From Pseudomonadales bacterium (GTDB taxonomy: Bacteria > Pseudomonadota > Gammaproteobacteria > Pseudomonadales > Azotimanducaceae): a stretch of DNA of 64,000 bases. Below the pieces are notes generated by a model. The model saw nothing but the letters and a program-made list of their open reading frames with translations. It searched no databases and was not told the origin of the DNA. A program made the translations under genes and the position numbers. Shown here piece after piece: positions 41,203 through 48,846 of the stretch (its first letter is position 1; each line of letters opens with the position of its first letter). Location: positions 62,001 through 126,000 of the forward strand of contig JANQPF010000026.1 in the NCBI GenBank assembly GCA_028285415.1. The letters run 5' to 3'.

Positions 41203-42483
41203 ATGGAACCTCAGGCGAAATACAAAGGACTGCTGCGCACCAATCCCACCGATTTGACCGTCGGCATGTATGTCGCTCAGCTCGACCGCGACTGGGCGGA
41301 AACCAATTTCCCCCTGCAGGGTTTCTACGTGCGCAACCAGCGCATGATCGAGCGCATCGACAAAGCCTGTGCCTACGTTTTCGTGGATCCCAGGCGCTAC
41401 GACTCCAAGCTCGGTGAGGTCAAACTTCACGCCGTCCCTAACAAGATCACGAAGCACGAGGCCGCGAAGGTAAAACTGTCCGCGCGTGAGCGCCTTGTGC
41501 CCAAGCAGCCGAAAGTCTACCGCGATACGGTTGCGATCAATGAGGAGCTGCCGGTTGCCACGACGTCGCTGGCAGAGGCTGAGGAAATTCTGCAGACCTG
41601 CGTCGTGAAGCTGCAGTCCAACGGTGGATTCGACGTCAACGCCATCGAAAATGCCATCACCCCCCTGGTCCACAGCGTAATGCGCAATGGCACTGCACTC
41701 GCCGCTCTGACGCGCATGCGGCGTATGGACGACTACATTTTCAGCCACGCGATCTCGTGTTCTGTGTGGGGTGCGGTGCTGGCGCGTGAGCTCGGGTTGC
41801 CGCCACGGGACGTCAACGACGTTGCCCTCGCCTGCACGCTCATGGACATGGGAAAAACCACGCTGCCGCTCGAACTCCTGCGCTCACCCGACGAGCCGAC
41901 GGAAGAGGAATGGGCGCTCCTGCGCAGCCACGTACAGCGCGGCGCTGACCTCCTCGACGAAAACGGCGTGGCTGACGCACGGGTTCTGTCCGCTATCCAG
42001 ACACACCACGAGCGTCACGACGGCAGCGGCTACCCACACGGTCTTGCCGGTAACAAAATCCCCGCCTTCGGCCGCATTGCCGGCATCGTCGATTCTTACG
42101 ACGCAATGATTACCGAGCGGCCGTACGCAAAGGCAAAGTCTTCTTATCAGGCAATTCAGGAAATTCAGAAAAACGCCGACGTGCTCTTCCAGAAGGAACT
42201 CGTCGATTATTTCATCCGCGCAATTGGCGTATTCCCGGTAGGCTCGATCGTAGAGCTGAATACCGGCGAAGTTGGCGTCGTGACGTCGCAATCCATGGAC
42301 CACCGGCTGAAGCCCAAAGTCATGCTGATTCTCGAAGCCGACAAACAACCGCGTAAACATCTCGTCATCATCGACCTTTCAGCGCAACAGACGGATCCAA
42401 ACACGCCGCTCATGTGGTGGATCACGAAAGAACTGCCTGGCAACGCCTACGGCATCGATCCGCAGAAGTATTTCCTAGACTGA
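41203..42483 (+). CDS. HD-GYP domain protein with N-terminal DUF3391, degenerate HD pair
   Basis: 426-residue protein: DUF3391-type N-terminus (LTVGMYVAQLDRDWAETNFPLQGFYV), linker, then an HD-GYP domain of the c-di-GMP phosphodiesterase class. His182 (FSHAIS), the HHERHDGSGYPHG motif (His268-His269, GYP near 274-276) and DSYDAMITERPYAKA are present. The canonical HD is LMDMGK: the His is Met214 while Asp215 stays, so the metal site is probably altered. ATG 41203 was chosen over the long upstream frame. The EAL gene starts 5 bases after the stop. It may be a degraded sensor or an atypical phosphodiesterase. Confidence 0.92.
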   Translation: MEPQAKYKGLLRTNPTDLTVGMYVAQLDRDWAETNFPLQGFYVRNQRMIERIDKACAYVFVDPRRYDSKLGEVKLHAVPNKITKHEAAKVKLSARERLVPKQPKVYRDTVAINEELPVATTSLAEAEEILQTCVVKLQSNGGFDVNAIENAITPLVHSVMRNGTALAALTRMRRMDDYIFSHAISCSVWGAVLARELGLPPRDVNDVALACTLMDMGKTTLPLELLRSPDEPTEEEWALLRSHVQRGADLLDENGVADARVLSAIQTHHERHDGSGYPHGLAGNKIPAFGRIAGIVDSYDAMITERPYAKAKSSYQAIQEIQKNADVLFQKELVDYFIRAIGVFPVGSIVELNTGEVGVVTSQSMDHRLKPKVMLILEADKQPRKHLVIIDLSAQQTDPNTPLMWWITKELPGNAYGIDPQKYFLD

Positions 42484-42488
42484 ATAAC

Positions 42489-43751
42489 ATGCAACCCCCG
42501 ACACCCAGCTCAGCAAGGAACGGCAACAGCTCGGTAGCCCAACGCATCAACAGCGCGGTCGAGGAATCCCATGGCAAGTTTGCGCTGGGCATCATTGCTC
42601 TGACCAATCTGGATGATCTCATCAGCCGCTACGGCGAAGGCGCACGGTCCCTCATCGCCGAGAGCTTTCGCGGACGCATAGGCGCGATGCTCCGTCCGGA
42701 AGACCACATGATTGTCATTGCTGAAGATCAGATCTGCATCATCGTTGATGAGCTCCTGGACAATCATCACCTGCAGCTCGCCGGGATCAAGCTCGCACGG
42801 GTATTCGACATTCCAACCGACGTTGCCGGCCAGTCTATCGACATGCAGGTATCGGCCGGCCTCGTCTACGCCGGGCGCCGCACGAAAATGAGCAAGTCAC
42901 CCGAAGCGCTCTATCAGCTTGCGGAAGAAACGTGCGTCTGCGCCGTCACCGACCGTCATACGTATCTGCTGGTGAACGCGGCAGAAGACAAACCCGAAGA
43001 TCACGACTGGCAGCTGAATCAACGCATTGTCAGCGCGATGGAGAACCATCACATCAGCCTCGACTATCAGCCGAAGATTGTCCTCGCGGACGGCTCTCTT
43101 GCGGGGGGTGAGGCGCTGGTGAGGTGGCGTGACAACGGCGCAATCGTACCGCCCGATGAATACATTGCCGCCCTCGACGACGATCTGCTGTGGCAGTTGA
43201 CCATCTATATCTACCGTCGCGTGCTGCGGGAAATACTCGACTTCGAACTGGAAAAGCCCATCTCGGTGAATATCGACCCCAGCTCGCTGACCCGATCTGA
43301 TTTCGTCGATTTCATCTGTCGCGAAACCAACCTCTGGGGTGTGCCTCCCGAGCAGCTGGTGTTCGAGATCACCGAAAGCCGCGCGATTTTCGACATCTCA
43401 CAGTCACGTGCGATCCTCGAGCGCATGCGTAACGCCGGGTTCGGCGTATCGCTGGATGATTTCGGCGCGGGGCACTCCAACATGCGCCGCATTCGCGATC
43501 TGCCACTCAGCGAGCTCAAGCTGGATCGCTCGATCTGCGGGAACATCCTGACAAACCAGGATTCCGCACACATCACTCAGACCGTGCTGAGCCTTGCCAA
43601 TACGCTCAATATCGACTGCGTTGGAGAAGGTATCGAAGATGCCGAAACGCTCGAACAGCTGCGCCAGTGGGAGTGCACGTTCGGTCAGGGTTTCTATCTC
43701 AGCTCGCCCCTTGCCATCGAAGATTTCGCTGAGCTTCATCACAACACGTAG
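42489..43751 (+). CDS. EAL-domain protein with degenerate GGDEF domain
   Basis: 420-residue protein. The first 180 residues resemble a GGDEF fold whose signature region reads VIAEDQICIIVDEL, so cyclase activity is not expected. The EAL domain keeps Glu208 in GGEALVRW, Asn in SVNIDPSSL, Glu in VFEITES, the DDFGAGHSN loop, Lys in LKLDRS, EGIED and the final QGFY. It is therefore probably an active c-di-GMP phosphodiesterase. ATG 42489 is 5 bases after the HD-GYP stop, so the two are co-transcribed. The 3' end overlaps the convergent steroid-reductase gene by 13 bases. Confidence 0.92.
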   Translation: MQPPTPSSARNGNSSVAQRINSAVEESHGKFALGIIALTNLDDLISRYGEGARSLIAESFRGRIGAMLRPEDHMIVIAEDQICIIVDELLDNHHLQLAGIKLARVFDIPTDVAGQSIDMQVSAGLVYAGRRTKMSKSPEALYQLAEETCVCAVTDRHTYLLVNAAEDKPEDHDWQLNQRIVSAMENHHISLDYQPKIVLADGSLAGGEALVRWRDNGAIVPPDEYIAALDDDLLWQLTIYIYRRVLREILDFELEKPISVNIDPSSLTRSDFVDFICRETNLWGVPPEQLVFEITESRAIFDISQSRAILERMRNAGFGVSLDDFGAGHSNMRRIRDLPLSELKLDRSICGNILTNQDSAHITQTVLSLANTLNIDCVGEGIEDAETLEQLRQWECTFGQGFYLSSPLAIEDFAELHHNT

Positions 43752-44464
43752 GGAATCACCGCTCGGCGTTCGGGCGGATAGTCGCTGAACGTTGCGCGGT
43801 ACCAACGATGATGCGCAACGCTGCGCGGCAGGAGATTGGACACAGTCCAGATCCAGAACGCCAATGCCGGCAGGTTCCAGCACACCAGCGCAAAGCCACC
43901 CCACTGCAGAGTTTCTCCCGCGTGATTCGGACAGCTTATCCACTTGAACAAACTACCTCGCGGAATCAGGTAACCCGCTCCCAACCGTTTGAGCGCAATG
44001 AGCTGACTATCTGCAACGATGTTCATGGTCATACCGGCAAAGAACAGCGCGTTGCCCGCAACCAGCTGCCAACTCCCTTCTCCGCCCGCCATTCCCAGCC
44101 CGACATACCAACCGTTGGCGCCACCGTTGACCGCGTTGAACAAGACCGCAAACATGATGATCACGAGCGGCATCTGCCGACCAGCGGAGCGGGCGCGAAA
44201 CGGATAGACGAACGACCGATGAACGTAGTGCAGCGTAAAAAGCAGGGCCGGCCACCAGTCCACCGCTGACTTGTTCCACAGCACCCCGATCCAGAATGCA
44301 GCGAGCGCGACTGTCTCCATCACGAACCAACCGGTGGTTGCATCAAGCAGCGGTCCCCATCGGGAGCTGACGTGACGTCCATAAGGCGCCACGATGAAAA
44401 GCTGAAGCGGCAGCAGCAGCAACGCGAGTGCAATCCATGGCCATAACAAGTGATCAAGCGTCAT
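43739..44464 (-). CDS. Steroid 5-alpha-reductase (3-oxo-5-alpha-steroid 4-dehydrogenase) family membrane enzyme
   Basis: 241-residue integral membrane protein of the SRD5A family, which uses NADPH to saturate the delta-4 bond of 3-ketosteroids or a similar enone. Alignment to human SRD5A by eye: APYGRH (26-31), FTLHYVHRSFVYP (76-88), VLFNAVNG (107-114), GMTMNIVADS, LIPRGSLFKWISCPNHAGETLQW with Asn180 and Glu184, HHRWY (218-222) and the terminal RRAVIPYVL, all at matching places. Its ATG shares one base with the btuD stop (TAATG), so it is co-translated with the B12 transporter, an unexpected neighbour. Related enoyl-type reductases cannot be excluded. Confidence 0.9.
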   Translation of the reverse strand: MTLDHLLWPWIALALLLLPLQLFIVAPYGRHVSSRWGPLLDATTGWFVMETVALAAFWIGVLWNKSAVDWWPALLFTLHYVHRSFVYPFRARSAGRQMPLVIIMFAVLFNAVNGGANGWYVGLGMAGGEGSWQLVAGNALFFAGMTMNIVADSQLIALKRLGAGYLIPRGSLFKWISCPNHAGETLQWGGFALVCWNLPALAFWIWTVSNLLPRSVAHHRWYRATFSDYPPERRAVIPYVL

Positions 44465-45225
44465 TAGCGGGTGCGCCGCCGCCAGGGTAGAACAAATTCC
44501 TGGCCATCATGCCGCTGCCGGATGACGTCGATACCGTAAACGGCCTGTAGCGCGTCGCCGTGGAGCACCTCATGCGGCAGACCGGTTGCGGCAATGCGGC
44601 CGTGGTCGAGCAACACCAGCCAGTCGCAGAAACGCGCCGCAAGCAGCAGATCGTGCAGGACGACAACAACGCCGGTACCCGCTTGCGCTTCTCTGCGCAG
44701 CAGCTCCATGCATTCGAGTTGATGATACGGGTCGAGTGCTGCCACCGGCTCGTCGGCCAGAAGATAAGGCGCTTCAACCGCAAGCGCGCGGGCAATATGC
44801 ACCCGCATCTGCTCGCCCGCGGACAACGTCGACATGGGTTGGTCGCGCAATGCGAGCACCTCAACGCGTTTCATCGCCGATTGCACTCTTTCATCGTCAG
44901 ATCCCGCGCCACCATGCGGGTATCTTCCAAGCGCGGCAACCTGTCCGGCAGCCAGCGGCCAATGCACCCGTGTATTTTGTCGAAGGAATGCGATGGTTCG
45001 TGCGCGTTCTCGAATGCGCATGGTGAGCAGCGTGTTTCCGTCCACGGACACAGAGGCAAGCGTCGCTGGATGGAGGCCCGCAAGCGCCTGCAGGAGCGTG
45101 GACTTTCCCGCGCCGTTGGGTCCGATGAGCCCAACAACTTCCCCGCGGGAAACGGCGAAGTCGACGCCGCTGAGGACTGCCTGCAAGCCGAACTCGACGT
45201 TGATGTTCGCGGCGACGAGCGTCAC
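44464..45225 (-). CDS. btuD: ABC transporter ATP-binding protein, cobalamin import
   Basis: 253-residue ABC ATPase: Walker A GPNGAGKST (35-43), Q-loop FLRQNTR, signature LSAGEQMRVHIARAL, Walker B YLLADEPVAALDP, and H-loop VLHDL. GTG 45225 overlaps the btuC stop (GTGA). With btuC and btuF and the B12 riboswitch upstream, it is the cobalamin-specific ATPase and not an iron-siderophore one. The next gene is the steroid reductase homologue. Confidence 0.92.
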   Translation of the reverse strand: MTLVAANINVEFGLQAVLSGVDFAVSRGEVVGLIGPNGAGKSTLLQALAGLHPATLASVSVDGNTLLTMRIRERARTIAFLRQNTRVHWPLAAGQVAALGRYPHGGAGSDDERVQSAMKRVEVLALRDQPMSTLSAGEQMRVHIARALAVEAPYLLADEPVAALDPYHQLECMELLRREAQAGTGVVVVLHDLLLAARFCDWLVLLDHGRIAATGLPHEVLHGDALQAVYGIDVIRQRHDGQEFVLPWRRRTR

Positions 45226-46223
45226 GTGAGCTCCCGCCGCAGTCGGAAAATCAGATAAAGGAAAAACGGCGCACCGATGAGCGCAGTCAGCACACCCAGT
45301 TTGAGCTCCACCCCGGTTGGCACCAGCCGCACCGCCACGTCGGCGAAAAGCACGAGCACCGCTCCGGCCAGCGCGCTTGCCGGCAGCAGCCTGCCCGGGT
45401 CGTAGCCTACCAGTGGACGCAGCAGGTGCGGTACAACCAGCCCGACAAATCCAATGACCCCGCTGACCGCAACGGCGCTCCCCACGGCCGCCGCAGATCC
45501 CGCGATCACGGCAAAGCGAACCCAGCTGAGATTGACGCCCAGGCTTGCTGCCGTTTCTTCACCCAGGCTGAGCGCAGCAAGATCTCGCCTCACGCTCAGG
45601 ATGAGTACCCAACCCAGGAGCATAAAAGGCAGCGCCACGCCAACGTGGGCCCAGCTCCGGTCGGCGAGAGAGCCCATCTGCCAGAAGATGATCTCGAGAA
45701 ACGCGAACGGACTCTCTGCGAGATTCAGCACCAGCGCCGTCATGGCTCCTGCCGCGGCATTGAGCGCAACGCCGGCGAGAATGATGGCAAGCGTGCTGGC
45801 CTGGCGGCCTGCCAGCGCGTACACGAGCGCAACGGCAATAAAAGCACCCAGAACGCCTGCAGCTGGCAGCGCTAGCGGGATTGCCGCGGCCATGCCGGTG
45901 TAGAAGGCCAGCACCGCCCCCAGCGCCGCGCACCCGGAAACGCCGATAATGCCGGGCTCTGCAAGCGGGTTATGCAACAGCCCCTGTAGTGCAGCGCCGC
46001 AGAGCCCCAGACTCGCACCCACCAGCAATCCCAGGAGCGCACGGGGTAGCCTGAGCTCCGTGAGAACAAGCGTCGCCACGTTGTCTTCACCGCCAATCGC
46101 AGCCTGCAGGGTATCGAGCAACGCAAGCGGCGCGCGGCCTACCGCAACGGCGAGATACAGCGCCACAACCAGCAGACTGCCAAGTAAGGTGTACAGCAAC
46201 CAGGGTGGGACGGCGATTCTCAC
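45222..46223 (-). CDS. btuC: FecCD-type ABC permease, cobalamin import
   Basis: 333-residue inner-membrane permease with about ten hydrophobic segments. Family motifs are LVGASLGLCGAALQGLLHNPLAEPGIIGVSGCAALGAV near residue 67, VISGVIGFVGLVVPHLLRPLVGYD near 252 (SGVIGFVG), and VPTGVELKLGVLTALIGAPFFL at the end. GTG 46223 overlaps the btuF stop (GTGA), so the three genes are coupled. Pairs with BtuD. Confidence 0.92.
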   Translation of the reverse strand: MRIAVPPWLLYTLLGSLLVVALYLAVAVGRAPLALLDTLQAAIGGEDNVATLVLTELRLPRALLGLLVGASLGLCGAALQGLLHNPLAEPGIIGVSGCAALGAVLAFYTGMAAAIPLALPAAGVLGAFIAVALVYALAGRQASTLAIILAGVALNAAAGAMTALVLNLAESPFAFLEIIFWQMGSLADRSWAHVGVALPFMLLGWVLILSVRRDLAALSLGEETAASLGVNLSWVRFAVIAGSAAAVGSAVAVSGVIGFVGLVVPHLLRPLVGYDPGRLLPASALAGAVLVLFADVAVRLVPTGVELKLGVLTALIGAPFFLYLIFRLRRELT

Positions 46224-47059
46224 GTTTCCGGTCTGCCTTCACGCGCCGCGCCGTGCAGTATTTCGACCGCGCGCACCGTGTTGATGGTGCCACAGGTCCA
46301 GGCTTGAGCCGGGATCTCTATTCGATCCAGGCGCCCGCGCAGCACCGGGTGCTCGAGTAGCTCGGTCGCAAGCGACACGTGGGCCCCGTGCCGGCTCAGC
46401 ACCAGCAGCTGCGGCTCACGATAGACCAGCGTTTCCAGCGGCAGCGGGGCAAACTGCGGCCAGTCTGCAGCGAGATTGTGCAGACCCGCTCGCGTCATGA
46501 CCTCATGCAGGAGACTGCCGGTTGTCGCCGTTTGACCATTCGGCTGAAAGAGTGCAGCCGTGATCGTGCCGCCACCATCACCCAACGCGTCGAGCCGCAA
46601 CCGCATATCGGCGAGCATCTCCCGCCCGCGGGCGCCCTGCCCCAGCGCGTCGGCAACCTGGTGGATCTGATCTGCGATCTCCGAGAAAGAGCGAGCCAGC
46701 GGCAGGCGCAGCAGCGGTATCTCGAGGCGCTCGAGCAGCGCAACCGTCGCCGGCGTCGTGAACTCGCCAGCGAGGACCAGATCCGGCTCGAGACGAATGA
46801 TTTCTTCCGCAACGCCGCGGACGGCCGGAAACAGCATCGCTTCAGCGCTGTGCCAGGTCAGGTTGGCGTCACGCGCCAGCCAGCTCAGCCCGGCGATCTG
46901 CTTGTGATCGCCCAGCTGGAGCAACAGTTCGTCGGTGCAGAGGTTCAGGGACACAACGCGTTCGGGTGCTGCCGCTGCGTGACAGCTGACCAGCAGGCAC
47001 AGACCCAAGCGGCAAAGCCACGCCGCCAGACAGCGCAATCGGAGATCAGAGAAGAACAT
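46220..47059 (-). CDS. btuF: Cobalamin ABC transporter periplasmic binding protein
   Basis: 279-residue periplasmic binding protein. ATG 47059 with GGGGAGG just upstream gives the signal MFFSDLRLRCLAAWLCRLGLCLLVSCHAAAAP. The mature part begins RVVSLNLCTDELLLQLGD, typical of class III binding proteins, and contains EIIRLEPDLVLAGEFTTPATVALLERLEIP. A longer frame to 47173 is rejected because it would translate the riboswitch. Delivers B12 to BtuCD. No btuB outer-membrane receptor is in the window. Confidence 0.9.
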   Translation of the reverse strand: MFFSDLRLRCLAAWLCRLGLCLLVSCHAAAAPERVVSLNLCTDELLLQLGDHKQIAGLSWLARDANLTWHSAEAMLFPAVRGVAEEIIRLEPDLVLAGEFTTPATVALLERLEIPLLRLPLARSFSEIADQIHQVADALGQGARGREMLADMRLRLDALGDGGGTITAALFQPNGQTATTGSLLHEVMTRAGLHNLAADWPQFAPLPLETLVYREPQLLVLSRHGAHVSLATELLEHPVLRGRLDRIEIPAQAWTCGTINTVRAVEILHGAAREGRPET

Positions 47060-47110
47060 GGCCTCCCCACAATCCGTCAATCCCCGGACGGTTGTCGTGC
47101 ATGCACGAGC
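47060..47110 (-). promoter_or_regulatory. Riboswitch expression platform before btuF
   Basis: Between the B12 box and the btuF ATG are a perfect 14-base palindrome, TCGTGCATGCACGA (47095-47108), and a five-bp hairpin CCGTC/GACGG (47074-47091) ending just before the Shine-Dalgarno GGGGAGG (47062-47068). No T-tract follows, so control is more likely by translation (Shine-Dalgarno access) than by transcription termination. The exact alternative pairing is inferred. Confidence 0.5.
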
Positions 47111-47327
47111 GGCAGATCGGTCTACGGACTGGAGGACCCAGATAGTGACGACGCCGCCGCCTTCCCATGGCATCCACCACAGTGGCTCGAGGCGGGTCGC
47201 TGGCCGATGTCAGCCAGATCCTGTTACCGTTGCGAGGTCAGTACTGGAGTTCCACCAGTTTCCCGGACATCTGCCCCCTGCCCGCGCCAATCGCGAGCCC
47301 TGCGATAGTAGAAGATGGTCATCTGCC
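47111..47327 (-). promoter_or_regulatory. Cobalamin (B12, adenosylcobalamin-type) riboswitch
   Basis: On the minus strand the class-defining core is easy to read: GGGAAACTGGTGGAACTCC (47264-47246), then ACTG, CGCAACGGTAA (47234-47224), GAGCCACTGTG, and CATGGGAAGGCGG. At the 3' end the B12 box reads CAGTCCGTAGACCGATCTGCC in two parts (47131-47111). The closing arm ATCTGCC (47117-47111) can pair with GGCAGAT (47327-47321). The btuF ATG lies 51 bases downstream. When B12 binds, the btuFCD operon and the steroid reductase homologue should be turned down. Other than this element and the LysR box, the 411 bp between btuF and the LysR gene show no gene. Confidence 0.95.
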
Positions 47328-47377
47328 CGGCAAGGCGCGGCGGCGCGCGTCATCGCGGGGATTTTTGGACACTCTGG

Positions 47378-47391
47378 GTGCATATTTGCAC
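47378..47391. promoter_or_regulatory. Candidate LysR-type operator
   Basis: GTGCA-N4-TGCAC is a perfect inverted repeat 80 bases upstream of the LysR ATG; a further half-site GTGCA lies at 47461-47465 just before the start. This spacing suits autoregulation by the LysR product. It also lies within 60 bp upstream of the 5' end of the B12 riboswitch, so the regulator could touch the btuF promoter. The site is a guess from symmetry alone. Confidence 0.4.
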
Positions 47392-47470
47392 AACGGGTTG
47401 CGAACGCCGCACTGGCGGGGTGAATATCTGTGCGCTTAAATGGGCGGAATCGGAAAAAAGGTGCATAAAC

Positions 47471-48394
47471 ATGCTCGATTGGAACGATCTTCAGCATCTT
47501 CTCGCCCTGGCCCAGCACAGCTCTCTGCCTCAGGCTGCCGACGCCCTCGGCGTCAACCGAACCACGGTGGCACGCCGAATCCAGCATCTCGAGGACGCCC
47601 TTGGCGCCAAGCTCGTCGAGCGCATTGGTCGGGATCTCGTGCTGACCGACGCGGGCCGCGAGGCCGCCGCAAGCGCCGAGATCATTGAGGGTGAGTGCCA
47701 GAACCTGCAGCGGCGCGTGTTCGGTCGCGACCAGCAGCTTGCCGGCGCCATTCGCCTCACGCTGACACCCGCCATTGGCGTCATGCTGGCGCCACAGCTT
47801 GCCAGATTCGGCGCTCAGCATCCGGAGCTCGTGCTGGAGGTGAGCTCAACCAATGCCACTGAAGACCTGGAAATGATGGAGTCGGACGTGGCCCTGCGCC
47901 TGACGAACAAGCCACCCGAAAACCTCGTCGGCCGACGACTCGCCAAACCGATGATGGGCGTTTATGCCAGCCACGCGACCGCGGCGAAACTGCCGCAGAT
48001 GGAAGAGGTGGAATCGGCAGCCCTCTTCGTCGGGCGCGGCTCCGGCGCATTTCGCGGCGACAGCCTGCGCAGGTGGATCAACGAGGCAACCGACGCCGAA
48101 GTGAAGCTTGCGATGCAGAGCAACAGCACCGATCTCATCAAAGAGTTCGTTGTCGCCGGCAACGGCGTCGCCGTTCTCCCCTGCTACGTCGGCGAAGCCG
48201 ACTCGAGGCTCGAGCGTATCGGTGGTACCCGACCCGAGGGATTCGGGGAACTGTGGCTGCTGTATCACCCGCGGCTGCGCCGCCTGCACCGTTTCCGAGC
48301 GTTCACGGAATACCTGGTCGAAGAGTTTGAGCGCCTGCGGCCGTTGTTCGAAGGCAACGCCGTTGAGCCCCGGATCGACTCCACCGCTGCATGA
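47471..48394 (+). CDS. LysR-family transcriptional regulator
   Basis: 307-residue LysR regulator. ATG 47471 gives MLDWNDLQHLLALAQHSSLPQAADALGVNRTTVARRIQHLEDALGAKLVER, the complete winged helix-turn-helix. The effector domain starts near residue 88 (GAIRLTLTPAIGVMLAPQLARFGAQHPELVLEV). The frame extends upstream to 47315, but that part is not family-like. Its usual target would be the divergent or downstream gene; here the next genes (thioesterase, selenoprotein-like peroxiredoxin) are co-directional. Confidence 0.92.
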   Translation: MLDWNDLQHLLALAQHSSLPQAADALGVNRTTVARRIQHLEDALGAKLVERIGRDLVLTDAGREAAASAEIIEGECQNLQRRVFGRDQQLAGAIRLTLTPAIGVMLAPQLARFGAQHPELVLEVSSTNATEDLEMMESDVALRLTNKPPENLVGRRLAKPMMGVYASHATAAKLPQMEEVESAALFVGRGSGAFRGDSLRRWINEATDAEVKLAMQSNSTDLIKEFVVAGNGVAVLPCYVGEADSRLERIGGTRPEGFGELWLLYHPRLRRLHRFRAFTEYLVEEFERLRPLFEGNAVEPRIDSTAA

Positions 48395-48421
48395 CCCGCA
48401 CCACAGCAACAGGAGCGTAAG

Positions 48422-48808
48422 ATGAGCCACGTGCCTTTCAGCCTGCCGTTCGCCGACGAACTTGGCATCAAAATCGTGAGTGCCAGCGCCACCGAGGTGG
48501 TTGGAGAACTGCAAGTACGCGAAGCGTTGTGTACGACCGGCGCGCGTATGCACGGTGGCGCCCTCATGAGCCTCGCGGACACGCTGGGCGCTGTCGGTGC
48601 CTTTCTTGCGCTTCCCGAGGGGAGCACGGGTACGACCACTATCGAGTCCAAAACCAATTTCGTCGGTGCAGCGAACGTCGACACCACGGTGACCGGCACC
48701 ACTACGCCGGTCCACGTCGGCCGGCGCACGTCGATCTGGCAGACACGGGTCACATCCGAGGAAGGCAAACTCGTCGCCGTTGTGACCCAGACGCAGCTGG
48801 TGCTTTGA
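48422..48808 (+). CDS. PaaI-type acyl-CoA thioesterase (hot-dog)
   Basis: 128-residue single hot-dog thioesterase. AGGAG lies about seven bases before ATG 48422. The catalytic turn MHGGALMSLADTLGAVGAF (residues 43-61) has the His-Gly-Gly and Asp of the PaaI/ YdiI group; STGTTTIESKTNFVGAA and RRTSIWQTRVTSEEGKLVAVVTQTQ are the following strands. Likely hydrolyses an aryl- or medium-chain acyl-CoA. It is 27 bases after the LysR gene and 38 before the Sec-peroxiredoxin gene. Confidence 0.9.
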   Translation: MSHVPFSLPFADELGIKIVSASATEVVGELQVREALCTTGARMHGGALMSLADTLGAVGAFLALPEGSTGTTTIESKTNFVGAANVDTTVTGTTTPVHVGRRTSIWQTRVTSEEGKLVAVVTQTQLVL

Positions 48809-48846
48809 ACCCAAACTTTTCGAGCGTCCGCTTGTCTCATCTTCCT

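Noticed and set aside
47060-47173. N-terminal extension of btuF to an in-frame start at 47173
   Set aside because: It would translate the B12 riboswitch and bury the signal peptide that begins at 47059.
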